Source of the DNA: an uncultured Lachnospiraceae bacterium
GTDB lineage: Bacteria > Bacillota > Clostridia > Lachnospirales > Lachnospiraceae
Direction of reading: 5' to 3'
Length of the DNA: 64,000 nt
Assembly: GCA_910578645.1 (NCBI GenBank)
Contig: CAJTQI010000001.1
Coordinates: 744,001-808,000, forward strand
Made by a program: the position numbers and the translations under genes. Numbering within the stretch: the stretch's first letter is position 1; each line of letters begins with the position of its first letter. The notes beneath the pieces are model-generated. The model was given only the letters and a program-made list of their open reading frames with translations. It had not been told where the DNA came from and searched no databases. Positions 17,356 through 25,111 of this stretch are shown piece by piece.

Positions 17356-18126
17356 TTATGAGGTTGCATGCTGTCCCAGTTCCTCACGACGCTTACGTAT
17401 GCCGTCCAGAATAACCTGTTTCTTTTCAATTAGTTTATTTTTATCCATCGGCTCTATGTCAGCCAGTTTATATTCCATACCAAGTTTCTCATATTTAGGT
17501 TTCCCCATGGTGTGGTAGGGAAGCGCATCCAATGCCTTGAGATTGGTGAATGCACCGATAAAATAACCGAGTTGGTATAGATACTTGTCGTCATCCGTGA
17601 TGCCTGGCACAATGACATGGCGAATCCACATATCAACATGCTTTTCGTTCAGGTACTCGGCGAAAGCAAGAATACCGTCGTTAGGCTGAGAAGTCAGCTC
17701 TTTGTGCTTTTCGGGGTCGATATGTTTGATATCGAGCATGACAAGGTCTGTCATTTCCATCAGGCGGTCCAATTTAGCAAGCCACTCGGGATTCGCATTC
17801 TTCTTGTATGCGATGCCGGAAGAGTCAATACATGTATGGATATTCTTCTTCTTAGCCAATGAGAAGAGGTCCAGGAGAAAATCAACCTGCATCAGAGGCT
17901 CCCCGCCTGTCACTGTAATGCCGCCGCCCTTATAGAAGCTTATGTTGCGTTCATACTGTTCGATGATTTCTTCCGGCTCCATCAGCGTGCCGCCGTTCAT
18001 CTCCCAAGTGTCGGGATTATGGCAGTAAGCACACCGCATAGGGCATCCTTGTACGAAGACAACAAATCTGACACCGGGTCCGTCGACGGTGCCGAAACTT
18101 TCTAGTGAATGAATCCGTCCCTGCAT
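17356..18126 (-). CDS. pflA: Pyruvate formate-lyase activating enzyme PflA
   Basis: Radical SAM enzyme (256 aa) that abstracts a hydrogen from the glycine of the PFL radical domain. The start MQGRIHSLESFGTVDGPGVR and the cluster motif C-x3-C-x2-C (Cys28, 32, 35 in GCPMRCAYCHNPDTW) are classic. The GGGITVTGGEPLMQ and YHTMGKPKYEKLG segments are also those of PflA, not of other glycyl-radical activases. It lies downstream of the split pfl genes on the same strand. Because the glycyl domain is a separate small protein here, this enzyme's direct substrate would be that small subunit. Confidence 0.96.
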   Translation of the reverse strand: MQGRIHSLESFGTVDGPGVRFVVFVQGCPMRCAYCHNPDTWEMNGGTLMEPEEIIEQYERNISFYKGGGITVTGGEPLMQVDFLLDLFSLAKKKNIHTCIDSSGIAYKKNANPEWLAKLDRLMEMTDLVMLDIKHIDPEKHKELTSQPNDGILAFAEYLNEKHVDMWIRHVIVPGITDDDKYLYQLGYFIGAFTNLKALDALPYHTMGKPKYEKLGMEYKLADIEPMDKNKLIEKKQVILDGIRKRREELGQHATS

Positions 18127-18293
18127 ATGTTAAAACCTTCTTTCTAATATAATATATATAGCATTGAATTACTTGTACAGTTCTGATAAAGCGGACAGAC
18201 AATATGCTCCGCCAAACAGTAACTTTGTAAGATATAGTATAACCTGTGCATGAAGAAAAAACCAGTCTCTTTGCCAAGAAAAAGAAAATCACA

Positions 18294-18319
18294 GGGTACC
18301 CTTTGTTCACTGAGGGTAT
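18294..18319 (-). repeat. Copy 2 of the dispersed intergenic repeat
   Basis: On the minus strand this reads ATACCCTCAGTGAACAAAGG, the same core as at 9486 and 59957. It lies in the 320-bp gap between pflA and the glycyl-radical subunit gene. Apart from the terminator at 18344-18380, that gap shows no coding signal. Confidence 0.7.
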
Positions 18320-18343
18320 CTTGCAGTGATATAGAAATAAGTA

Positions 18344-18380
18344 ACCCCGTCCATAACCGTTTCAAGTTAAAGGACGGGGT
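18344..18380 (-). terminator. Hairpin terminator after the glycyl-radical subunit gene
   Basis: Nine-base-pair perfect GC-rich stem ACCCCGTCC / GGACGGGGT (18344-18352 / 18372-18380). On the minus strand it is followed by TACTTATTT. It separates the pfl genes from pflA, so pflA probably has its own promoter or depends on read-through. Confidence 0.65.
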
Positions 18381-18447
18381 CTCATTGTATCACTGACATT
18401 CACGGGCTAAGACAAAAACCTGTCTTTTAACCTATTGTGCAGTAAAA

Positions 18448-18687
18448 TTATACTGACTCGTGGAATGTACGGGAAATAACATCTGCCTGCTGTTCCGGTG
18501 TTAACTTGATGAAGTTAACTGCATAACCGGATACACGGATTGTCAACTGAGGATAATTCTCCGGATGTTTCTGAGCATCCAATAAGGTATCTCTGTTGAG
18601 TACGTTTACGTTAAGGTGATGACCACCTTTTGTTGCATAACCATCTAATAAAGATACTAAGTTATCTACCTGAGCATTTGCTGCCAT
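18448..18687 (-). CDS. grcA: Stand-alone glycyl-radical subunit of pyruvate formate-lyase (GrcA-like)
   Basis: A 79-aa protein that equals the C-terminal glycyl-radical domain of PFL. It has NLVSLLDGY, GGHHLNVNVLNRDTLLDA, HPENYPQLTIRVSGYAVNF and the end DVISRTFHESV. The radical glycine is Gly54 in RVSGYAV. In E. coli the similar YfiD/GrcA is a spare part for oxygen-damaged PFL. Here the main chain encoded upstream lacks this domain altogether, so this protein must supply it in trans for any activity. The ribosome binding site AGGAGG lies 7 nt before the ATG. It is preceded by the tandem hairpin repeats and followed by a terminator. Confidence 0.95.
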   Translation of the reverse strand: MAANAQVDNLVSLLDGYATKGGHHLNVNVLNRDTLLDAQKHPENYPQLTIRVSGYAVNFIKLTPEQQADVISRTFHESV

Positions 18688-18717
18688 TGTATTGTCCTCC
18701 TATAATTATATATTTAT

Positions 18718-18841
18718 CATTGTATTGGCTGTGCCGCCATGGAACACTCGTGAGCAAGTTGCTTCGCAACTAGTACTCACATTGTATTGGCTGTGCCGCC
18801 ATGGAACACTCGTGAGCACGTTGCTTCGCAACTAACACTCA
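18718..18841. repeat. Tandem pair of 62-bp direct repeats, each with a stem-loop
   Basis: Copy 1 is 18718-18779 and copy 2 is 18780-18841. They differ at three positions. Each unit holds an inner GTTGC-TTC-GCAAC stem flanked by GTGAG / CTCAC. The array lies inside the pfl transcription unit, 30 bp upstream of the glycyl-radical subunit gene. It could stabilise or punctuate the mRNA so that the small subunit is made at a different level from the large one. Hairpin and flanks (GCGAAGC, CATGGCGG) resemble the elements at 2451-2477. Confidence 0.85.
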
Positions 18842-18941
18842 CTCGTTTAACGGGCTATCGCCCTATGGATTCATGTCAGCACATCTGGACGAAAGCAAGC
18901 TTTTGCCATCTGCTCTGCCATAAATCCGCATGGCTCAATGC

Positions 18942-19172
18942 CTACTTAAAATCATCGAGACCCTCTTGAAGAGTCGGGACGCTGCATGCCAACGGGGTGC
19001 GGGAACAATCCGTGCAACCCATTGTCTGTACATTGACATGGAGCCCTTCGGAATTAGCATCGGGAGAAGCGTCGGCCTCATCGGCGACATCCACATTCAC
19101 ATGTCCCACTCCCTGGGCCATCCCGGAATCCATCATCTTAATAAAATCGTCAATCATCTGTTTGTTATCCAT
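18942..19172 (-). CDS. 76-aa Cys-containing protein related to the PFL glycyl-radical domain
   Basis: Lies between the truncated pflB and the glycyl-radical subunit gene on the same strand, with an AAAGGAAG ribosome binding site before ATG 19172. Its first half (DDFIKMMDSGMAQGVGHVNV) matches the start of the glycyl-radical domain (DNLVSLLDGYATKGGHHLNV) in pattern. The RVSGYA glycine loop is absent. Instead there is a second HVNVQT and a cysteine segment, MGCTDCSRTPLAC (Cys53, 56, 63). It may be a diverged copy serving as a docking, placeholder or redox subunit of PFL. Function unknown; the resemblance is by eye only. Confidence 0.75.
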   Translation of the reverse strand: MDNKQMIDDFIKMMDSGMAQGVGHVNVDVADEADASPDANSEGLHVNVQTMGCTDCSRTPLACSVPTLQEGLDDFK

Positions 19173-19347
19173 ATATTTATCTTCCTTTCATCACTGCCTG
19201 CCGCATCACCATTTATATAAGCTATGCCACACAAACAGGTGTCTTTACTTTAATCCTTCATATATGGATTTTTTCCGGTCTGGCACAGAATATCCGCGCC
19301 AGACCATTACTTTTTCTAGCTTAAATAATAATTTGTTTCACAAATTA

Positions 19348-21387
19348 TTATTTATTCAGGTCTAATTCAATATCGCCTGCAAATACCTGGTCTTCTTTAC
19401 CAAGAGCGCCCGGAATGATGGTGAAGGTATTAGAGATACCGTCCTGTGCATCATTGAATGGAAGCTTGGATACGGAAGACAGGGAAGCTACAGCACCGTG
19501 GGTGTCACGTCCATGCATCGGGTTAGCACCAGGAGCGAAAGGCTGGCCTTTCTTACGTCCGTCAGGTGTGTTACCTGTAGCCTTACCATAAGTTACGTTA
19601 GAAGTAATGGTAAGGATGGATGTTGTAGGAACACCGTTCCTGTAGGTGTGATGTCTTCTGATTGCCGTCATGAACTTGTGCACGATTTCCTGTGCAATCT
19701 CGTCTACGCGGTCATCATCGTTACCATATTTCGGGAAGTCGCCGGTTGTCTTGAAGTCAACGATAATACCGTCTTCATCTCTGATTGGCTCAACCTTAGC
19801 ATACTTGATAGCAGATAAGGAGTCAGCCACGATGGACAGACCTGCAACACCTGTTGCAAAGTAACGCTTAACATCTCTGTCATGAAGAGCCATCTCTGCT
19901 CTCTCATAGCAGTATTTGTCATGCATATAGTGGATGATATTCAGTGTATTCACATACACGTCTGCCTGCCACTCCATCATATCAAGGAATTTATCCAGGA
20001 CATCATTGTACTCAAGGACATCGCCTGCAACCGGACGATATTTCGGGCCAACCTGTTTCTTGGTCACTTCATCAACACCGCCGTTTAATGCGTACAGCAG
20101 ACATTTTGCAAGGTTAGCACGAGCGCCGAAGAACTGCATTTCTTTACCGATAACCATGGAAGATACGCAGCATGCGATGCCGTAGTCGTCACCGTGTGTT
20201 ACTCTCATCAAATCGTCGTTCTCATACTGGATAGAAGAAGTCTGGATGGACATCTTTGCACAGTATTTCTTCCAGTTCTCAGGAAGCCTTGTGGACCAAA
20301 GAACTGTCAGGTTCGGCTCCGGAGAAGGTCCTAAGTTGGTCAGTGTGTGCAGATAACGGAAGCTCATCTTTGTAACCATCGGACGGCCATCAACGCCAAC
20401 ACCACCAAGAGACTCTGTTACCCATACCGGGTCGCCAGCGAAAATCTGGTTGTACTCAGGGGTACGGGCAAATTTAATCAGTCTTAACTTCATGATGAAG
20501 TGGTCAACGAACTCCTGAATCTGCTGCTCTGTGAATGTACCGTTAGCAAGGTCTCTCTCAGCATAGATATCAAGGAAGGTAGATGTACGTCCAAGGGACA
20601 TAGCCGCACCGTTCTGCTCTTTTACGGAGCACAGATATCCGAAGTAAGTAGCCTGGATTGCTTCCTGTACGTTAGAAGCAGGTTTGGAAATATCACAGCC
20701 ATAAGAAGCAGCCATTTCTTTCATCAGCTTCAGTGCAACCATCTGCTCGGAAAGTTCTTCGCGAAGACGGATTACATCGTCTGTCATTACGCGGCCTGTG
20801 GAATCTTTCTGTGCCTGTTTGTCCTCAATCAGTCTGTCGATACCGTACAGAGCGACACGTCTGTAGTCGCCGATGATACGTCCACGTCCGTATGCATCCG
20901 GAAGACCTGTGATGATATGGGAAGAACGGCAAGCTCTCATCTCAGCATTGTATGCATCGAAACAACCTGCATTGTGTGTTTTTCTGTGTGTGGAGAAGAA
21001 CTCGCTGATTTCGGGGTCTACTTCGTAGCCGTTATCGGAGCATGCCTTCTCTGCCATTCTGATACCGCCGTAAGGCTGTAAGGAGCGCTTAAAAGGCTTA
21101 TCAGTCTGGAAACCTACGATTGTCTCTTTGCTCTTGTCTAAATACCCAGGACCATGGGATGTGATAGTAGATACGACTTTGGTATCCATATCCAACACAC
21201 CGCCTGCCTCACGTTCTTGTTTCTGTAATTCCAGAACCTGTGCCCATAAGTCCTTTGTGTTCTGTGTAGCTTCAGCCAAGAAGGACTCATCACCATCGTA
21301 AGGATGATAGTTTCTCTGAATAAAGTCACGGACATTGACTTCTTTGTCCCACTTGCCGCCTACAAAATCTTTCCATTCTGGTTTCAT
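19348..21387 (-). CDS. pflB: Pyruvate formate-lyase catalytic chain, lacking the glycyl-radical domain
   Basis: Converts pyruvate and CoA to acetyl-CoA and formate. The 679-aa chain (ATG 21387, AGGAGG 10 nt upstream) aligns with PFL from MKPEWKDFVGGKW through the active-site cysteine pair (about 406-407, GIACCVSSM) and the late GNTPDGRKKGQPFAPGANP. It then ends at IIPGALGKEDQVFAGDIELDLNK. Normal PFLs (about 740-760 aa) continue from this point into the glycyl-radical domain. That domain is on a separate ORF at 18448-18687, and 679 + 79 residues add up to a standard PFL. The stop is clean and no radical domain is found in another frame directly after it, so this is a gene split, not a simple frameshift. 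Confidence 0.95.
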   Translation of the reverse strand: MKPEWKDFVGGKWDKEVNVRDFIQRNYHPYDGDESFLAEATQNTKDLWAQVLELQKQEREAGGVLDMDTKVVSTITSHGPGYLDKSKETIVGFQTDKPFKRSLQPYGGIRMAEKACSDNGYEVDPEISEFFSTHRKTHNAGCFDAYNAEMRACRSSHIITGLPDAYGRGRIIGDYRRVALYGIDRLIEDKQAQKDSTGRVMTDDVIRLREELSEQMVALKLMKEMAASYGCDISKPASNVQEAIQATYFGYLCSVKEQNGAAMSLGRTSTFLDIYAERDLANGTFTEQQIQEFVDHFIMKLRLIKFARTPEYNQIFAGDPVWVTESLGGVGVDGRPMVTKMSFRYLHTLTNLGPSPEPNLTVLWSTRLPENWKKYCAKMSIQTSSIQYENDDLMRVTHGDDYGIACCVSSMVIGKEMQFFGARANLAKCLLYALNGGVDEVTKKQVGPKYRPVAGDVLEYNDVLDKFLDMMEWQADVYVNTLNIIHYMHDKYCYERAEMALHDRDVKRYFATGVAGLSIVADSLSAIKYAKVEPIRDEDGIIVDFKTTGDFPKYGNDDDRVDEIAQEIVHKFMTAIRRHHTYRNGVPTTSILTITSNVTYGKATGNTPDGRKKGQPFAPGANPMHGRDTHGAVASLSSVSKLPFNDAQDGISNTFTIIPGALGKEDQVFAGDIELDLNK

Positions 21388-21473
21388 TTTGAAATAGCCT
21401 CCTATCAATTATTATTTTGTTAATTTTTTGACATATGGTGCAATGCCGAAAACTAAGCTCTTTTGATACCCAT

Positions 21474-21503
21474 ATTATATGTTAAAGCGAGTGGCTGAGT
21501 CAA
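21474..21503 (-). promoter_or_regulatory. Promoter of the split pfl operon
   Basis: On the minus strand: TTGACT (21503-21498), an 18-bp spacer and TATAAT (21479-21474). This is a near-consensus vegetative promoter with an expected start about 80 nt before the pflB ATG. That suggests high expression of the operon. Confidence 0.75.
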
Positions 21504-21597
21504 GTCGGGCTTTGTACTTTTTCTTATACAAATAGCGTGTTTTTATGAAAAAATTGTGAAAATTGTATGTGATTTGGATAAGATTTGGATAAGATGG

Positions 21598-21633
21598 AAA
21601 ATGAGGGCAAAAAAATTTACAATGCCCTCATTT
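21598..21633 (-). terminator. Hairpin at the end of the sugar ABC operon
   Basis: Arms AAATGAGGGCA / TGCCCTCATTT (21599-21609 / 21623-21633) just downstream of the permease stop on the minus strand. The T-tract is short, so it may be a moderate terminator. It separates this operon from the pfl promoter. Confidence 0.6.
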
Positions 21634-21642
21634 CCGGATACT

Positions 21643-22455
21643 TTACGCTTTTATGCCTGAGCTCATGGCACCTTTGACAAATTCTTTCTGCGTACAGATG
21701 AAGAACAGGATGACAGGGAAGGATAAAAGTACTACGCCTGCCAGTGTCAGGTTTGTCTTTTTAAAATAGGTCATGTTTACCGTCTGCAATCCCACGACTA
21801 AAGTGAACTGGTCCACTTTGTTGATAAATGTGGCGGGAACCATATAAGAATTCCAGGTTCCCGTAAAATTCAAGATGGCTATGGATGCGAACAATGGTTT
21901 GGAGATGGGGGCGACGATGCGGAAAAATACGCCCGCATGGCTTAGTCCGTCAATCCTTGCTGCTTCCAACAGTTCGTTGGGTACTGCGAAGAAAAACTGT
22001 CTTGACATAAAAAGGAACATTGTCTGGGAGAGGAATGGCAGTGTGATTGCCCAGATGGTGTTATGCATATTTAATTTGGCAAGCTGGATATACATCTGTA
22101 TCATCGTAAGCTGAAAAGGCACCATCATGGACAGTAACAAGCAGCCAAAAATTATTTTTTTGCCAGGGAACTTGAATTTGGCCAACGCATATCCTGCCAT
22201 GGTCGGGAAAATCAGGTTTCCGGCCACCACGATGACTGTGGATAGGAAAGTATTCCAATACCAGCGTAAGATTGGATACTGGGTAAACAGTTCTTTAAAG
22301 TTGTCCAAAGTCCATACGCTGATTGGGGCCCATGTCTGCACATAACGGTAGGGCAGAAGGGCATTGTAAAATACGTATAGAATCGGCAGCAAAAAAATAA
22401 GCGCCAATGCTATTAAGGTAAAATACATTAAAAATGTAAGTAATTTCTTTTTCAT
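21643..22455 (-). CDS. Sugar ABC transporter permease, MalG type
   Basis: A 270-aa inner-membrane permease with about six transmembrane helices. The binding-protein-dependent transport signature EAARIDGLSHAGVFFRIVAP is the EAA loop that docks the ATPase. The C-terminal half matches carbohydrate-uptake-1 (CUT1) MalG-type permeases. Third gene of the SBP-MalF-MalG operon. No ATPase gene is present here, as is common in Firmicutes, where a shared MsmK-type ATPase serves many CUT1 systems. Confidence 0.92.
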   Translation of the reverse strand: MKKKLLTFLMYFTLIALALIFLLPILYVFYNALLPYRYVQTWAPISVWTLDNFKELFTQYPILRWYWNTFLSTVIVVAGNLIFPTMAGYALAKFKFPGKKIIFGCLLLSMMVPFQLTMIQMYIQLAKLNMHNTIWAITLPFLSQTMFLFMSRQFFFAVPNELLEAARIDGLSHAGVFFRIVAPISKPLFASIAILNFTGTWNSYMVPATFINKVDQFTLVVGLQTVNMTYFKKTNLTLAGVVLLSFPVILFFICTQKEFVKGAMSSGIKA

Positions 22456-22508
22456 GATTACCTCCGTTTCAAAGGGTTCTACGCTGAGGATGTGGGTGAA
22501 ATATCAAG

Positions 22509-23411
22509 TTATGAATCTCCATCCTTACTGATAAATGTCCTTAACAATGACAGCACGAAAATGATTCCAAGGAGCACCATAGCTGCGGCGCTTCCGTATC
22601 CCATATCCATGTAGCTGAATGATTGCTGGTACAGGAAAGTTACCACGGTACTGGTTGCACCGGCGGGAGAGCCTAGCGGACTTTGTTTGGAGATTGCCGC
22701 TATCTGGTCAAAAATCTGGAAGGCATTAATCATGCCCAACGTGATGACAAGATATGTAGTAGGCTTCACTAAGGGAAGTGTGATATGCAAGATGGACTGT
22801 GCCCGGTTTGCACCGTCGATTTTAGCTGCCTCATATAGTTCTGCCGATATATTCTGTAATCCGCTGATATACAGAATCATATAAAAACCAATTTGCTGCC
22901 ACACATAGATGATAATGATTAAAGGCAGTGCATACTTCGTACTTGTAAACCAGGTTGTGTTATCTAGCCCAAAAAGAGTAAAGAGCTTGGTTCCGATTCC
23001 GTCTTTTATAAAGAAATACATAAAAAAGATACTGACTGCTACGGAAGAAATGACATATGGCATATAGTATACGGTACGGAAGAAAGTCTTCCCTTTTATT
23101 TTGCCGTCTAAGAGGACTGCGATTAGGAAAGCAATAATTGCGATAAGCGCGACCACAACCGCGACCATTAGAAAAGTATGTTGAAGCGCTTTTAAGAATG
23201 CGTCATCGGCAAACAGGCGCTTGAAATTGTCAAGCCCGATAAACTTTGCACGTTCAGGGGTGATAAAACTATACTCGTAAAAACTTAAACGCATGGATTT
23301 TGCTGCGGGGATAAAGAACCAGTAAATCCACATCAGGACAGCCGGAAGCAAAAAGCATAAGGCGGTCAGGACCTCCGCGCGTTTATATTTTATTTTGTTT
23401 TTCTTTTTCAT
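22509..23411 (-). CDS. Sugar ABC transporter permease, MalF type
   Basis: A 300-aa permease with six predicted helices and the EAA motif YEAAKIDGANRAQSILHITLP. ATG 23411 (MKKKNKIKYKRAEVL) is preferred. The in-frame extension to 23480 would run through AGGAGGTAAAAGAGG, the likely ribosome binding region. It pairs with the MalG-type permease 50 bp downstream to form the channel of a CUT1 oligosaccharide importer. Confidence 0.92.
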   Translation of the reverse strand: MKKKNKIKYKRAEVLTALCFLLPAVLMWIYWFFIPAAKSMRLSFYEYSFITPERAKFIGLDNFKRLFADDAFLKALQHTFLMVAVVVALIAIIAFLIAVLLDGKIKGKTFFRTVYYMPYVISSVAVSIFFMYFFIKDGIGTKLFTLFGLDNTTWFTSTKYALPLIIIIYVWQQIGFYMILYISGLQNISAELYEAAKIDGANRAQSILHITLPLVKPTTYLVITLGMINAFQIFDQIAAISKQSPLGSPAGATSTVVTFLYQQSFSYMDMGYGSAAAMVLLGIIFVLSLLRTFISKDGDS

Positions 23412-23507
23412 GTTACCTCTTTTACCTCCTATTACAAATTTCAGCCCGGAAACCGGGCTGAAATCATAACTGCTATTCACGAAATGTTCCGGATATACGC
23501 TCAGATT

Positions 23508-24851
23508 TTATTGTGCCCCGTATTCAGAAGCAAGCTGAGTTACAATATCCTGTCCTGTCATGGAAGAACCTTCATCAAACATAGTTTCCTGCATCATGTT
23601 AATCAGGCTGTCAGCAAATTTCTTACTCTGGGTCGGATAGCTGAATGGCGTAGTATTGTCCAGATAACCGACAAGTTCTGTCAATGCGGGAACTTTTTCT
23701 TTGTAATAGTCAAAATAAGTTTCGTTGGCAGGGATGACTTCGGTTACATCCACAACGGCTTCATAAAGCTTGTTACCCTCTGCTACATAGCTGATTGCCT
23801 CTGCAACTTCTTCGGGATGCTGGGAGTTTTTAAGGGCTACCAGTGCTGCGGAATGGCATGTTCCGCCTCCGTTTCCGCTGCCACCTTTCGGGATGGGCAG
23901 ATATTTCAGTTCGATATCCGGCGCCTCTGCGGCGAAACCGCCTTGATACCATGCGCCGCCAGTGGAGAACAGTGCGGATTGCTGAATCATAACATCCATA
24001 TCACCGCCTAATCCTAACTCCGTAGGGGTAACAATATATCCTTCTTTATATGCATCAATCATAAACTGGATTGCATCTGCATTTTCCTTTGCGCCGATAT
24101 TCTTGCCGAAATCCCAACCGCCGCCGAAGGAAAGAGCAATATTAGTCAAATGATATTCCTGGATATTCAGACACCATGCAGCCATGTCATGTTCTTCTTT
24201 AACTTTCTTACAGATATCAAGCACTTCATCCCAAGTTGTCGGGTAAGCGTCACCTAGGCCAAATTCTTCCCACATATTATTGTTAACGATAAATACGCCG
24301 GGGTTCAATGCATAGGGAATGCCGTAGACAACATCATCTATCTTCCATGCGTCCATTGCTTTGGCCCATGTGCCGTCCAGATTGATGACGCCGGAATTTA
24401 CATAGTCGGTCAATGGCTCGAATAATCCTTGGTCAATATATTGCAGGTAATGTTCATTCGTACAGGAGATGATATCCGGCGCCGTCCCTGCCGCAATCTG
24501 TGCGGGAATATTGTCCCAGAAATCGGAATCGCTGGGATATTTCAAAAATTCAATATGAATCCCCAGGTCTTCCTCAACGCCCTCGAATGCTTTTTCCAGA
24601 CGCTTTGACTCATCATCTGCCCAGACGCCGATGGTAAGCGTAACGCCTTCCCCGGTCTCGTTATTTGCTTCCACAACGGCTGTTTCCGTATCCTCTGTGT
24701 CGGTTGTTGTTTCTGCCTCCGGCGCGGCGCTGCTTTCTGCATCTTCAGCAGTTTCAGACGGCTGTGGCTGTGAACCGCAGGCGGCCAGTCCCATAAGCAT
24801 GGATGTACATACGATACATCCCGTAATTTTTGTCAGTAAGTTCTTTTTCAT
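23508..24851 (-). CDS. Sugar ABC transporter substrate-binding lipoprotein
   Basis: A 447-aa lipoprotein: signal peptide with lipobox (MLMGLAACG), an acidic Glu/Thr/Ala-rich linker (about 28-65), then an SBP_bac_1 family binding domain (LTIGVWADDESKRLEKAFEG… to the C-terminus). It captures an oligosaccharide for the two permeases downstream. The substrate is not evident from sequence and no glycosidase is encoded next to it. It is directly downstream of a YesN/YesM-type two-component pair, the usual regulator of such transporters. Confidence 0.92.
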   Translation of the reverse strand: MKKNLLTKITGCIVCTSMLMGLAACGSQPQPSETAEDAESSAAPEAETTTDTEDTETAVVEANNETGEGVTLTIGVWADDESKRLEKAFEGVEEDLGIHIEFLKYPSDSDFWDNIPAQIAAGTAPDIISCTNEHYLQYIDQGLFEPLTDYVNSGVINLDGTWAKAMDAWKIDDVVYGIPYALNPGVFIVNNNMWEEFGLGDAYPTTWDEVLDICKKVKEEHDMAAWCLNIQEYHLTNIALSFGGGWDFGKNIGAKENADAIQFMIDAYKEGYIVTPTELGLGGDMDVMIQQSALFSTGGAWYQGGFAAEAPDIELKYLPIPKGGSGNGGGTCHSAALVALKNSQHPEEVAEAISYVAEGNKLYEAVVDVTEVIPANETYFDYYKEKVPALTELVGYLDNTTPFSYPTQSKKFADSLINMMQETMFDEGSSMTGQDIVTQLASEYGAQ

Positions 24852-24986
24852 AGTGGCATTTAGCTCCCTTCGTATGCTTTTATATAGTCGGTTAAGGTTC
24901 CGGTTCCCTATATCTTTATTATAGGGTTTTTGCCCGAATTTCCTATTTTCATACTTATCAAATCGCCATGGTTTTTGTCACGGCAT

Positions 24987-25031
24987 TAAAAAAGGAATCC
25001 CGTGCATAGCATGTATGCCGCCGGAGATTCC
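24987..25031 (-). terminator. Terminator between the two-component genes and the ABC operon
   Basis: On the minus strand a stem GGAATC…GATTCC with an inner GGCATA / TATGC pairing (25031-24994) is followed by a run of T (24993-24987). Transcription of the response-regulator gene probably stops here. The ABC operon would then start from its own promoter in 24852-24980. Confidence 0.75.
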
Positions 25032-25111
25032 AAAGAACTTTCCTTTTTTGTCATATCCTTTCGGATTTTGTCATATCGGATAACAGAAAATGTTTTTGAT
25101 TCATGCAAAGG

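Noticed and set aside
19348..19400. Simple frameshift as the cause of the PFL truncation
   Set aside because: No radical-domain coding sequence continues in any frame after the stop. The domain instead has its own ATG and ribosome binding site about 660 bp downstream.
20500..21081. A 193-codon open frame on the plus strand opposite pflB
   Set aside because: It lies wholly within the conserved, strongly expressed pflB gene on the other strand, has no ribosome binding site and encodes no recognisable protein.
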